Origin: CAMAUF01 sp046152925
GTDB taxonomy: Bacteria > Chloroflexota > Dehalococcoidia > Tepidiformales > Tepidiformaceae
Direction of reading: 5' to 3'
Length of the DNA stretch: 64,000 bases
Assembly: GCA_046152925.1 (NCBI GenBank)
Contig: JBJXFX010000002.1
Location: 1-64,000, forward strand
Both the position numbers and the translations under genes were made by a program. Shown piece by piece: positions 1-7,888 of the stretch; position 1 is the first letter of the stretch, and every line of letters begins with the position of its first letter. The notes beneath the pieces were generated by a model, which saw only the letters and a program-made list of their open reading frames with translations, did not search any database and was not told the origin of the DNA.

Positions 1-1
1 G

Positions 2-433
2 GACGCGACCGCCGCCGCGCTCGCGGGCGGCGCCCCGGCGGTCGCCACGCCAGACGTCCGCGACGTGCTCGCCCGCATCCGGCCGGGAGACTACGTCGCG
101 ATCTGCGCCTATCTCCCGCGCGACACGGCCTCCATCACCAAGCTCCGCGCGCTGCGCCACCGCCTTCGCACCCGCTACGCGGCCGCGACGACGGTCGGCT
201 TCGGCCCGCGCTTCCTCCACTCGACCGGCCAGCTCCATAAAGGCGGCCCGGACTCCGCGGTCGTCCTGCAGCTGGTGGACGAGCCAGTCGCGGACCTGGC
301 GATCCCGGGTGCGGCCTACGGTTTCGCCGAGCTGCTCGCGGCGCAGGCCGCGGGCGACCTCGCGAGCCTCGTCGCGCGCGGCCGCAGGGTCGCCCGTGTG
401 TCCCTCCAGGAGCTGGAGGCCGCCCTGGCGTAG
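2..433 (+). CDS. Transaldolase/glucose-6-phosphate isomerase fusion, C-terminal end (partial)
   Basis: The open frame enters from the left edge with no start, so only the last 143 codons are present. The stretch GPRFLHSTGQLHKGGP (about residues 75-90 of the fragment) is the conserved C-terminal signature of the isomerase half of bifunctional transaldolase/phosphoglucose isomerase proteins, which link the non-oxidative pentose phosphate pathway to glycolysis in the cytoplasm. The transaldolase half would lie upstream of the window, so the fusion itself is inferred. A stand-alone isomerase is possible, but this signature is more typical of the fused form. Confidence 0.8.
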   Translation, partial: DATAAALAGGAPAVATPDVRDVLARIRPGDYVAICAYLPRDTASITKLRALRHRLRTRYAAATTVGFGPRFLHSTGQLHKGGPDSAVVLQLVDEPVADLAIPGAAYGFAELLAAQAAGDLASLVARGRRVARVSLQELEAALA

Positions 434-785
434 ATGGGCCCCTTCTCCCGCACACTCTGGTCAGACCGGTACGCCACCTGGCCCTCCGGCTTCCCCCGTC
501 CAGCACGCTACGCTCCGGCCGATGCACCTCACGCTTCCGTCACCAAGCCCGCGCAACCACCCCCTGAATGAGCCAAATGAGCCAAGGCTCATGAAATCGC
601 GATCATGAGCCTCAGGCTCATCCAGGCTCACCGGGCGGACGAGCCGGGACATCCCCGGAGTGAGGGGCACATGCGCACGCTCATGGCGCCAAACCACCAC
701 GCCAATCCAGCGCACGCTCGCAGCGCAACGGGAGCCTCCCTCCCCGGATGCACCGGTAGACCGCTGCGGCGGGCGGGCCTAGCGT
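434..785. other. Intergenic region with clustered TGAGCC/GGCTCA repeats
   Basis: No convincing gene lies here; overlapping short frames have no recognisable protein features. The notable content is the cluster of short inverted repeats at 569-629, listed separately. The rest is ordinary GC-rich spacer. Confidence 0.6.
569..629. repeat. Array of TGAGCC / GGCTCA half-sites forming two perfect dyads
   Basis: Six copies of TGAGCC or its complement GGCTCA lie within about 60 bp. Two pairs form perfect dyads: ATGAGCC-aa-GGCTCAT at 577-592 and ATGAGCC-tca-GGCTCAT at 605-621. Single half-sites flank them at 569-574 and 624-629. The dyads lie about 28 bp apart. They could be repeated operator sites, or a small palindromic repeat. 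No U-tract follows, so a simple terminator is less likely. Confidence 0.5.
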
Positions 786-1115
786 GTGGCCGTGCCCGTG
801 TCCGAATGGCGCCGGTTCGATGCCTACGAGGTGGCGAAGCTGCCACCCTCGCCGGGCGTCTTCGAGCTCGCCGACGCCGAAGGCCGCGTCCTCTTTATTG
901 GCATCGCGGGGACGAAGACGCGCGGGGGCCTCAAGGCGGCGCTGACCAAGGAGCTCCAAGCCCCCGGCGAGGCGTATCAGTTCCGCTACGAGCCGACGCC
1001 CCGCTACCTGCCCCGCGAGCAAGAGCTGCTGACGGCGTATGCGGTGGCCAATGGTGGCCTGCCGCCGGTGAACCGGGCGCGGGCGCGGAAACGCGCCGGT
1101 TTACCGCCAAAGTAG
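786..1115 (+). CDS. GIY-YIG-like small protein
   Basis: A 109-residue cytoplasmic protein with a GTG start. The segment SPGVFELAD followed by GRVLFIGIAG resembles the first two strands of the GIY-YIG nuclease fold, with GVF in place of GIY and FIG in place of YIG. A later Glu-containing segment and the ending LPPVNRARARKRAGLPPK would correspond to the distal part. The substitutions make catalytic activity uncertain. It stands alone on the plus strand. The fold assignment is tentative. Confidence 0.55.
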   Translation: MAVPVSEWRRFDAYEVAKLPPSPGVFELADAEGRVLFIGIAGTKTRGGLKAALTKELQAPGEAYQFRYEPTPRYLPREQELLTAYAVANGGLPPVNRARARKRAGLPPK

Positions 1116-1310
1116 CGCCTCGCGGCCGAAATTCCTGTCATCCCCGCCCGCCTTCTGTGTCCTTCATAACAGCGCGGGCACGGTGTTCTGCCTATGCTGC
1201 GCGCGAGTTCCCGCCGCGGACCACGGCGAAGCTGGCGGAAGGAGGGGGCGCCGTCGAATTGACTCAAAGGGGGAGTCGCGGGAAAGGCTCTTGACAGAGG
1301 TCAAATGGCC

Positions 1311-1339
1311 TTGACGCGGTTCCGTACTGCACGCATGAT
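1311..1339 (+). promoter_or_regulatory. Candidate sigma-70-type promoter for the secreted Ig-like protein
   Basis: TTGACG at 1311-1316 and CATGAT at 1334-1339 are separated by 17 bp. They lie about 70 bp before the ATG at 1410, which has an AGGGAGG-like ribosome binding site. A second TTGACA at 1291 has no good partner. Confidence 0.4.
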
Positions 1340-1409
1340 GCAAACCATTCGCGGCCTGCGGGGCGGCGCCTTTGGCGTCCGCGGGCCCAGAGGGACAGGG
1401 AGGTCCTTT

Positions 1410-3485
1410 ATGTACAGACCCACACGCCCCCGGAGCTATGCGCTGCTCTTGGCGGGCCTCTTGGCCATCATCTCGATGGTGCCCCTAGCGCTGCGGGACC
1501 AGCAAGAGGCGAAAGCTATCGGCCCCGGCGTCGACCACAACTTCACGACGTTCAATGGGGCCGGTCTCGCGCCAGCCTACCCCGGCAACGTGACCGTCGC
1601 GGCGCAGTTCTATAGCTGCACGGGCTTCAACAACACGAACCCCTCGTGCGACACCGCGGCGAACTTTGGCGACATGCGCCGGGTTGAGATTCAGGACCAA
1701 AACCTGAGCACCGGCGGCCCAATCATCAACGACAGCAACGCCCCAGCCGGCGCCTTGGTTGAGCGCACAATCGACAGCCACTCTCGCGTCGTGTCCGGTG
1801 AAGGCCGCCACGAGATTTATACGATTGGCTGGGACAAGAACGTTGCGCTGACGGGCGACGGCGTTTCCAACGTGCAGGGGCCGTTCATCGTCTGGATCGA
1901 CCTGACCGACCCCACGGGGACATGGACGACAACGCCAGCCTTCACGACGGCCAACCCAGCCTTCTCGTTCACGACGGCCAACCCCGGCTTGGACCCAACG
2001 GCCATCGTTTCGGTGGAGTGCCGAGTCAACGGCAGCCCGTTTGCAGCCTGCGTCAGCCCCTTCGCGCCAGGCCCGCTCGCCGACGGAGCCCATCTCGTCC
2101 GCCTCCGCGTGACCGACGCGGCCGGCAACTTCTCGACGACCACGCACAACTTCATCGTCGACACGACCGCCCCGCAGACCACGTTCACCGGGGGCACGGC
2201 CTTCAGCGGTGCAGCCGGCGACGCGGTAGGCCCGTTCTTCACGAACACCAACGCGCCCTACACGTTCAACCTCGCCGCGCTCGACCCGAACCTGCCGAAC
2301 GCCTCGGACTCGAACTACTTCGAATGCTCGATGGATAGCGCCGTTGGCCCATGGTCGCCGTGCAACCCCGCCGAGCTCCAGGACTTCACAACCGTCCGCA
2401 CGACGAGCACCCACACGCACGCTGGCGCCCTCGCCGACGGCCTCCACACGCTCTATGCGAGCGCCTGGGACCGCGCAGGCAACGGCGACGCCAGCCGCGC
2501 GACCTACCAGCTCTTCATCGACCGGGTGAAGCCGGACACCACCATCTCGTCGGGCCCTGGCGCGTACGTAAACATCCTCGGGCCCTTCAACTTCACCCTC
2601 ACCGGGACCGACGCAGCCCCGTCCTCGGGCGTGGACTACTTCGAGTGCCGTCTCGATGGCGGCGCCTGGGCCCTCTGCTCGGGCGGCGGGATCAACGACA
2701 ACACCGTGACCAACCCCGGCACGCACACCATCGCCGGCCCGCTTGGGCTCGGCTGCCACACCCTGGAAGCCCGCGCAGAGGACCGCGCTGGCAACCTGGA
2801 AGACACGCTCGCTTCGTGGACCTGGTGCATCGACACGACGCCTCCGCTCGTGACGATCACGGCGAACCAGCAGCACTACACCGGCCCGGCCTACACGTTT
2901 GGCACCTGGTCGAAGTACAACGTCTTCGTCCACTTCGCCTGCGCTGAAGACCTCACCGACGCCAACTACGACTCGGGCATCGGCACGAACACCTTCCCGA
3001 ACGGCCCGCAGGCCTTCATCGTCGATGGCGTCTACAACATCAACGCCAACCCGGCCTGGAACTGCATCGACAAGGCGGGCAACTCCGCCGTCGGCACCAA
3101 CCCCGCCCTCCCGCTGGTCGTCAAGACCGACCAGACGAACCCGGTCTGCACCGTCAAGGGCAGCCCGACGTCGGTCAAGAAGACCGGCTCGACCAACGTG
3201 ACGATCTCGGCAGCTGAGAGCGACAAGACGAGTGGCATCGCCTCCGTCATCCTCAGCAAGCTCTACCTGAACGGCACGCAGATCGACACCCAGTCCGCAC
3301 CAGCGACTGGTCCGCAGCAGTTCGCCTACGTCAGTGGGTCGAACATCGGCGGCTCGCTCAACGGCTCGCTGACGGGCGTGTTCAAGTTCATCGGCGCCAA
3401 GCTCCGCAGCTGGACCGCCGAGGTGATCGCGACCGACAACGCCGGGAATACCCAGCTCTGCAAGCTCAAGATCAACGCCCGCTAA
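1410..3485 (+). CDS. Secreted multi-domain protein with Ig-like repeats
   Basis: A 691-residue exported protein. The ATG at 1410 was chosen because it follows a GGGAGG ribosome binding site and opens a classic signal peptide (MYRPTRPRSYALLLAGLLAI..., cleavage near the Ala-Lys-Ala around residue 34). The mature part has repeated extracellular Ig-like modules, recognisable from recurring FECxxD and D-x-AGN motifs followed by IDxTxP linkers at roughly residues 260, 370 and 460. Cysteine pairs occur in each module. No membrane anchor or sorting signal is seen at the C-terminus, which ends in LKINAR. It is probably released or attached to the cell surface. A strong hairpin terminator follows. Confidence 0.75.
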   Translation: MYRPTRPRSYALLLAGLLAIISMVPLALRDQQEAKAIGPGVDHNFTTFNGAGLAPAYPGNVTVAAQFYSCTGFNNTNPSCDTAANFGDMRRVEIQDQNLSTGGPIINDSNAPAGALVERTIDSHSRVVSGEGRHEIYTIGWDKNVALTGDGVSNVQGPFIVWIDLTDPTGTWTTTPAFTTANPAFSFTTANPGLDPTAIVSVECRVNGSPFAACVSPFAPGPLADGAHLVRLRVTDAAGNFSTTTHNFIVDTTAPQTTFTGGTAFSGAAGDAVGPFFTNTNAPYTFNLAALDPNLPNASDSNYFECSMDSAVGPWSPCNPAELQDFTTVRTTSTHTHAGALADGLHTLYASAWDRAGNGDASRATYQLFIDRVKPDTTISSGPGAYVNILGPFNFTLTGTDAAPSSGVDYFECRLDGGAWALCSGGGINDNTVTNPGTHTIAGPLGLGCHTLEARAEDRAGNLEDTLASWTWCIDTTPPLVTITANQQHYTGPAYTFGTWSKYNVFVHFACAEDLTDANYDSGIGTNTFPNGPQAFIVDGVYNINANPAWNCIDKAGNSAVGTNPALPLVVKTDQTNPVCTVKGSPTSVKKTGSTNVTISAAESDKTSGIASVILSKLYLNGTQIDTQSAPATGPQQFAYVSGSNIGGSLNGSLTGVFKFIGAKLRSWTAEVIATDNAGNTQLCKLKINAR

Positions 3486-3510
3486 CCGCGGTCGAACATC
3501 ACCAACACGA

Positions 3511-3547
3511 AGAGGCCCGCCCCGGAGCACCGGGGCGGGCCTCTTTC
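3511..3547 (+). terminator. Rho-independent terminator
   Basis: A perfect 15-bp stem (AGAGGCCCGCCCCGG and its complement) with an AGCA loop, followed by TTTCGTT. It lies 26 bp after the secreted Ig-like gene. Confidence 0.9.
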
Positions 3548-3751
3548 GTTGTCCGGGCGATGTCGAACGCAATTCGGCAATCCGCCCTTCGCCGGAGCAG
3601 GCAGTGCCCTTCCGTCTGATTGCACGCTCGGCGGGAAGCCTCACCCCGGATTCGGCCCGACGCCCGGCGGCGCGCGCCCCTGTTCGCGGCACCATGGAGT
3701 CATCCCCGAGGGGAGCAGCCCTCGGGACACTTCTTGGAGAGGTCCACCACG

Positions 3752-4594
3752 ATGTACGAAGCCCACGCCCCGGCGATCCACCACGCACCACAAATGGTCA
3801 CCCCCGACACCTACGTCATCCGGCAGCTCTTCGGCGAAGGGACCGCCCCCGTCGGCGTCTACGTCAACGCGATGGTGATCAAAGCGAAAGAGCCGGTGAT
3901 CGTTGATACCGGCACGTTCAGCAACCGCGAAGCCTACCTTCGCGACATCTTCAGCCTCGTCGACCCCAAGGATGTCCGCTGGATCTTCCTCTCGCAGGAC
4001 GACCACGACCACGTCGGCAACGCGGAGCTCCTGATGCAGCTCTGCCCCAACGCGACGCTGGTGACCACCTGGTTCATGCTCGAGCGCCTGGCGGGCGACT
4101 ACGAGTTCCCCCTGAACCGCGTCCGTTGGATGAACGATGGCGACGCCCTGCACGTTGGGGACCGCACGCTCTACGCGGTCCGCCCGCCGGTCTATGACAC
4201 GCCGACGACTCGCGGCCTGTTCGACGCCAAAACGGGCGTCTATTGGGCGAGCGACGCCTTCGGGACCCCCGTCCTTGAGGCGACCGAGGACGTCGGCGAC
4301 CTCGACAAGGCGTTCTGGGACGAAGGCTTCTCGGGACTCCAGCGGATCATCTCGCCGTGGTTCGAAATCGCGGACGCGGGGAAGTTCAACAAGACGGTGG
4401 ACACTGTCGCGAATCTCCAGCCTAAGGTGATCGCCACCGGCCATGGTCCGCTGATTACGGGCGCCAACGTCGCGGAGTCGATGAAGATGATGCGCGAGAT
4501 CATCGGGCAGCCGGCGGCGCCGCTCCTCGGCCAAGCCGACCTGGAGGCGCTCATCGCCGCGACCATGGTGGCGCCAGCGAAGAAGGCGGCCTAA
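3752..4594 (+). CDS. MBL-fold metallo-hydrolase, flavodiiron/ODP-like
   Basis: A 280-residue cytoplasmic metallo-beta-lactamase-fold protein resembling the oxygen-binding diiron domain of flavodiiron proteins. The ATG at 3752 follows TTGGAGAGG. The metal-binding signature, normally S-H-x-[ED]-x-D-H, reads LSQDDHDHVGN at about residue 80, so the first metal His is Gln. Further candidates are the Asp in WASDAFG and the His in ATGHGPL near residue 230. No flavodoxin domain is attached. It is a single-gene unit between two terminators. The substrate is unknown, and the Gln substitution could mean altered metal content. Confidence 0.7.
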   Translation: MYEAHAPAIHHAPQMVTPDTYVIRQLFGEGTAPVGVYVNAMVIKAKEPVIVDTGTFSNREAYLRDIFSLVDPKDVRWIFLSQDDHDHVGNAELLMQLCPNATLVTTWFMLERLAGDYEFPLNRVRWMNDGDALHVGDRTLYAVRPPVYDTPTTRGLFDAKTGVYWASDAFGTPVLEATEDVGDLDKAFWDEGFSGLQRIISPWFEIADAGKFNKTVDTVANLQPKVIATGHGPLITGANVAESMKMMREIIGQPAAPLLGQADLEALIAATMVAPAKKAA

Positions 4595-4635
4595 CGGGGA
4601 GGGCGCAGCTCCCCAGAGGCCAGCACCCTCCCGAA

Positions 4636-4668
4636 GGGGCGGGGCGCACGATGCGTCCCGCCCCTTTT
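4636..4668 (+). terminator. Rho-independent terminator
   Basis: A 13-bp stem (GGGGCGGGGCGCA with TGCGTCCCGCCCC, one G-T pair), a CGA loop and then TTTT. It lies 41 bp after the MBL-fold gene. Confidence 0.85.
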
Positions 4669-4703
4669 GGGTTGCATGAGGACGCAACGGCTCGCGCGAG
4701 CGG

Positions 4704-5162
4704 CTACGCCCGGATGAAGCTGCGGCCGCCCTCGCCGGCGGGGAGGACGCGGACGACACGGTCCCGCGTATCGGGTTCGACGCCAAGCGCTTCCATCGCG
4801 AGCGCGCCGAACAGGGGCCGCGCTCCTGCCGCAAGCTCGAGCACTTCGACCACGGCGCCCCGCCCTTGGAACTCCGCGCGCGCGTGTTTGAACACCCGCA
4901 ATGTGACGATCCCAGTCGGCGTCTCGACCGGGACTTCGCGGTCGAGGGGGAGGCCAAGGTCGGCGATCACCGAAGCGGGCAAGCAAAGGTGCGAGGCACC
5001 AGTGTCCATCAGAACGTCATCCAACAGGGCGCTCCGCACCGTCGTCCTGTTCGCTCCATGGCTCCGGGCGACGAGGTCGTCGTCGTTCACGACTGCAAAC
5101 GAAATGAAGACTTGACCCATCTCCGCCCCGGCAACCGGTGGTTGGGTGAGCACGCTCGCCAT
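4704..5162 (-). CDS. Retropepsin-like aspartyl protease family protein
   Basis: A 152-residue protein with the clan AA signature MDTGASHLCLP (Asp-Thr-Gly catalytic triad around residue 55). This is typical of the single-domain bacterial retropepsin-like proteins that act as dimers. The later GALAMEALGVEPD segment fits the C-terminal strand pair. The ATG at 5162 was chosen because a TATACT hexamer lies six bases upstream and there is no ribosome binding site, a pattern seen at many genes here. An in-frame ATG at 5120 is the alternative. It is divergent from the aldo/keto reductase gene. The substrate is unknown. Confidence 0.65.
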   Translation of the reverse strand: MASVLTQPPVAGAEMGQVFISFAVVNDDDLVARSHGANRTTVRSALLDDVLMDTGASHLCLPASVIADLGLPLDREVPVETPTGIVTLRVFKHARAEFQGRGAVVEVLELAAGARPLFGALAMEALGVEPDTRDRVVRVLPAGEGGRSFIRA

Positions 5163-5168
5163 CGCACC

Positions 5169-5174
5169 AGTATA
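5169..5174 (-). promoter_or_regulatory. -10 element for a leaderless transcript
   Basis: On the minus strand TATACT lies six bases before the ATG at 5162, too close for a leader with a ribosome binding site. This suggests that transcription starts at or next to the start codon. Confidence 0.5.
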
Positions 5175-5223
5175 GCCGCTCTGGAGCCGCGGCCGACCAG
5201 GCGACGCACCGCCTCTGGCTCCG

Positions 5224-5229
5224 TATACT
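5224..5229 (+). promoter_or_regulatory. -10 element of the aldo/keto reductase gene
   Basis: TATACT lies 34 bp before the ATG at 5264, leaving room for a short leader containing GGAG. It is back-to-back with the minus-strand -10 at 5169-5174. Confidence 0.45.
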
Positions 5230-5263
5230 TGCCGACCATCCAGTTTTGCGGAGCACCTTCCCA

Positions 5264-6211
5264 ATGGAATTCAAGAACATCGGCAGTTCGGGCCTTCAGG
5301 TCAGCATCGTCGGCCTCGGCTGCAACAACTTCGGCATGCGGATCGACCTCGACCAGACGAAGGTCGTCGTCAACACGGCCCTCGACGCAGGGATTAACTT
5401 CTTCGACACGGCCGACGTCTATGGCGGGAACGGCAAGAGCGAGGAGTTCCTCGGCCAGGCGCTCGGCGGCCGCCGCCACGAAGTCGTGGTCGCGACCAAG
5501 TTCGGCATGGCGATGGGCCAGGGCCAACACCTCCAGGGCGGCGCCAGCCGCCGCTACGTCATCGCCGCCACCGAGGCCAGCCTGCGGCGCCTCGGGACCG
5601 ACTACATCGACCTCCTCCAGGTCCACTTCCCCGACGCGAAGACGCCAATCGAGGAGACCCTGCGCGCGCTCGACGACCTCGTCCGCGCGGGCAAAGTGCG
5701 CTACATCGGGAGCTCGAACCTGAGCGGCTGGCAGGCGCTGGAGGCCCATTTCGTCGCCAAGCAGGCCGGCCTCACGCAGTACATCTCGGCCCAGAACGAG
5801 TACAACCTTCTCCTCCGTGGGATCGAAGGCGACCTCGTGCCGGTCGCGCAGAAGTACGGCATCGGCGTCCTGCCCTACTTCCCGCTCGCCAGCGGCTTCC
5901 TGACAGGCAAGTACAAGCGCGGGGAAGAGGCCCCGGCGGGGACGCGCTTCGGCGAGTGGTTCAAGGGCCCCTACGGCGCCCGCACGATCAACGACCGGAA
6001 CTTCGACATCCTCGAAAAGCTCCAGGCGTTCGCCGAAGCGCGCGGCAAGACGGTGCTCGAAGCCGCCTTGAGCTGGCTGGCGTGCAAGCCGTACATCCCC
6101 AGCGTGATCAACGGCGCCACCAAGCCGGAACAGATCAAGCAGAACGTCGAAGCAGCGAGTTGGAAGCTCAGCTCCGAAGAGATGGCCGAAATCGACGGCC
6201 TCGCGAAGTAG
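5264..6211 (+). CDS. Aldo/keto reductase
   Basis: A 315-residue NAD(P)H-dependent carbonyl reductase of the TIM-barrel AKR superfamily, close to the YajO/Kv-beta-like group. Visible catalytic residues are Asp and Tyr in FFDTADVYG (about residues 47-55), Lys in VATKFGM (about 80) and His in LLQVHFPD (about 120). The C-terminal NGATKPEQIKQN matches the cofactor-binding end of the family. The ATG at 5264 has GGAG about ten bases upstream. It is a single gene closed by a strong hairpin. The physiological substrate cannot be deduced. Confidence 0.85.
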   Translation: MEFKNIGSSGLQVSIVGLGCNNFGMRIDLDQTKVVVNTALDAGINFFDTADVYGGNGKSEEFLGQALGGRRHEVVVATKFGMAMGQGQHLQGGASRRYVIAATEASLRRLGTDYIDLLQVHFPDAKTPIEETLRALDDLVRAGKVRYIGSSNLSGWQALEAHFVAKQAGLTQYISAQNEYNLLLRGIEGDLVPVAQKYGIGVLPYFPLASGFLTGKYKRGEEAPAGTRFGEWFKGPYGARTINDRNFDILEKLQAFAEARGKTVLEAALSWLACKPYIPSVINGATKPEQIKQNVEAASWKLSSEEMAEIDGLAK

Positions 6212-6241
6212 CAAGCACGCCCGTTCCCGCCTCGGAAGGCG

Positions 6242-6280
6242 CGAGAGGGGCCGTACGCCGGACCTGTACGGCCCCTCTCG
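6242..6280 (+). terminator. Hairpin after the aldo/keto reductase gene
   Basis: A perfect 15-bp stem (CGAGAGGGGCCGTAC and complement) around a 9-base loop, 31 bp after the stop. No U-tract follows, so termination is probable but not typical. Confidence 0.65.
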
Positions 6281-6379
6281 GTGCCTGCGCCGCCCGCATT
6301 GGCCGCGATTGAGCGGACAAGCCGAGGACCAGGTGTAAATTCGGCTGGCCAACCAGTTTCCGGGCACGCCAGTGGCACG

Positions 6380-6385
6380 TATACT
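6380..6385 (+). promoter_or_regulatory. -10 element of the enoyl-CoA hydratase gene
   Basis: TATACT lies 29 bases before the GTG start at 6415, with CGGAGGG as ribosome binding site between them. Confidence 0.45.
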
Positions 6386-6414
6386 TCCGCCCACATCACC
6401 CGGAGGGATCCCTC

Positions 6415-7257
6415 GTGGCCGAAGCGCCAACCTTGAACACCGTCGCCTGCGACGTGCCGCGTCCCGCGGTCGCCCGCATCACCATGAACCGCCCTGAGCG
6501 CCGCAACGCCCAGGACACGGAGATGACCTACGAGCTCAACGAGGCGTTCGACTGGGCCAACCAGGACGACGACATCAAGGTCATCCTCCTGGCCGGCGCC
6601 GGGCCCCACTTCTCCTCGGGCCACGACATGCGCGGCGGCGGCGGCCGCACAATCGCCGACTTCAAGACGATGGGCACCTGGGCCGGCTTCAACAAGAAGG
6701 GCGCCGAGGGCATGATGGCCCGCGAGGAGGAAATCTACCTCCAGTCATGCGTGCGCTGGCGCAACCTGATGAAGCCGACGATGGCGATGGTCCAGGGCAA
6801 GTGCATCGCGGGCGGCCTGATGCTCGCCTGGGCGATGGACATCATTATCGCGAGCGAAGACGCCGCCTTCATGGACCCGACGGTCGGCTTCGGCGTGAAC
6901 GGCGTGGAGTACTTCATGCACCCGTGGGAGCTCGGCGCCCGCAAGGCGAAGGAGTTCCTCTTCACCAGCGACTGGCTCACCGCGCAGGAAGCGAAGGAAG
7001 CCGGGATGGTCAACCGTGTCGTCCCCCGCGACCAGCTCGAGGAGTACACCCTGGCGATGGCCGAGCGGATCGCGAGCAAGCCGTCGTTCGCGCTCAAGGT
7101 CTCGAAGCTCTCGATCAACCAGATGCTTGAGGCCCAGGGCCAGCAGGTCGCGCTGAGCGCGGCCATGAGCCTCCAAGAGCTCGCACACAGCCACAACCAC
7201 TGGGTGTTCGGCACGGGCGTCGACCCGTCGGGCATCCCGGACGCCGTGAAGCGGTAG
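6415..7257 (+). CDS. Enoyl-CoA hydratase/isomerase family protein
   Basis: A 280-residue crotonase-fold enzyme acting on acyl-CoA thioesters. The GTG at 6415 follows CGGAGGG. Oxyanion-hole segments are GAGPHFSSGHDM (about residues 61-72) and GKCIAGGLML (about 128-137). DPTVGFGVNGVEY around residue 160 replaces the usual catalytic-Glu helix, so hydratase versus another crotonase reaction is open. The last 14 codons, the stop codon and the downstream terminator are repeated 631 bp further on, after a toxin-antitoxin pair. Confidence 0.85.
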   Translation: MAEAPTLNTVACDVPRPAVARITMNRPERRNAQDTEMTYELNEAFDWANQDDDIKVILLAGAGPHFSSGHDMRGGGGRTIADFKTMGTWAGFNKKGAEGMMAREEEIYLQSCVRWRNLMKPTMAMVQGKCIAGGLMLAWAMDIIIASEDAAFMDPTVGFGVNGVEYFMHPWELGARKAKEFLFTSDWLTAQEAKEAGMVNRVVPRDQLEEYTLAMAERIASKPSFALKVSKLSINQMLEAQGQQVALSAAMSLQELAHSHNHWVFGTGVDPSGIPDAVKR

Positions 7258-7301
7258 TCCGAAGCCTGCAAAACGCGATGCGCGGCCCTCATGCCTCAGC
7301 T
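7212..7301 (+). repeat. Direct repeat, copy A (hydratase 3' end)
   Basis: A 90-bp segment covering the last 14-15 codons of the hydratase gene, its TAG stop and the left part of its terminator hairpin. It matches 7843-7932 with two mismatches, and weaker similarity continues for about 30 bp more. The two copies flank the toxin-antitoxin pair. Confidence 0.95.
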
Positions 7302-7330
7302 ATGCTGGTGGGCATGAGGGCCGTTTCGTT
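7283..7330 (+). terminator. Terminator overlapping the antitoxin start
   Basis: A perfect 13-bp dyad, CGGCCCTCATGCC (7283-7295) with GGCATGAGGGCCG (7311-7323), followed by TTTCGTT. It would end the hydratase transcript. The right arm contains the antitoxin ATG (7314), and its loop contains the TATGCT -10-like hexamer. Confidence 0.75.
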
Positions 7331-7568
7331 CCGCTACGCACAAGAGAACCTGGAAACCACATTGGACCGCGTCCGCGACGATTGTGAACCCGTGATCATC
7401 ACCCGCGAAGGCGACGACGCCTACATCGTGCTCACTCTGCAGGAATACAACCGCCTCGAAGAGACCGCGCACCTTCAGCGGAGCCCAGCCAACGCCGCAC
7501 ACCTCCAGCGTGCGCGCACACAAACGGAACGGGGCGAAGCCCGCGAGCGGGCGATTGACCTCGGGTGA
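7314..7568 (+). CDS. Phd/YefM-type antitoxin
   Basis: An 84-residue antitoxin. The N-terminal RAVSFRYAQENLETTLDRV and the following EPVIITREGDDAYIVLTLQEYN match the Phd/YefM DNA-binding fold; the basic/acidic tail (residues 58-84) would wrap the toxin. The ATG at 7314 is seven bases after TATGCT, with no ribosome binding site. It overlaps the toxin gene by four bases (GTGA), so the two are co-translated. The family normally represses its own promoter as a complex with the toxin. Confidence 0.85.
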   Translation: MRAVSFRYAQENLETTLDRVRDDCEPVIITREGDDAYIVLTLQEYNRLEETAHLQRSPANAAHLQRARTQTERGEARERAIDLG

Positions 7569-7888
7569 GGCTCACGTTCACGGAGTCTGGCTGGAGCGAC
7601 TACGGGTACTGGTTCGAGACGGACCCGGCGGTCACGCGGAGGATCCACGCGCTCCTGCGTGACGCCCTGCGAACGCCCACCTCGGGCATCGGCAAGCCAG
7701 AACGACTTCGTGGGAACCTCTCGGGCCGATGGAGCCGGCGGATCACGGGGGAGCATCGGATGGTCTATGCCATCGAGGGCGACGAGGTGGTGATCGAGTC
7801 GTTACGCTACCACTACAGGCCCGAAAGGGCGGTCACCATCCTCACGGGCGTCGACGCGTCGGGCATCCCGGACGCCGTGAAGCGGTAG
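7565..7888 (+). CDS. YoeB/Txe-type mRNA interferase toxin with C-terminal extension
   Basis: A 107-residue ribosome-dependent endoribonuclease of the YoeB family, with a GTG start overlapping the antitoxin stop. The residues known to be catalytic in E. coli YoeB fall at identical numbers: Glu46, Arg65, His83 and Tyr84 (RYHY). The usual protein ends at Tyr84. Here 23 more residues follow, and the last 14 (TGVDASGIPDAVKR) are the copied C-terminus of the neighbouring hydratase. The extension may affect activity, because the catalytic Tyr is normally the last residue. Confidence 0.85.
   Translation: MRLTFTESGWSDYGYWFETDPAVTRRIHALLRDALRTPTSGIGKPERLRGNLSGRWSRRITGEHRMVYAIEGDEVVIESLRYHYRPERAVTILTGVDASGIPDAVKR

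Noticed and set aside
569..629. A CRISPR array
   Set aside because: The repeats are only 6-7 bp, inverted and irregularly spaced, with no spacers of fixed length.
1485..3791. A 768-codon minus-strand frame
   Set aside because: Antisense to the secreted Ig-like gene, which has a signal peptide and a terminator in the right place. The minus product is low-complexity Arg/Val-rich.
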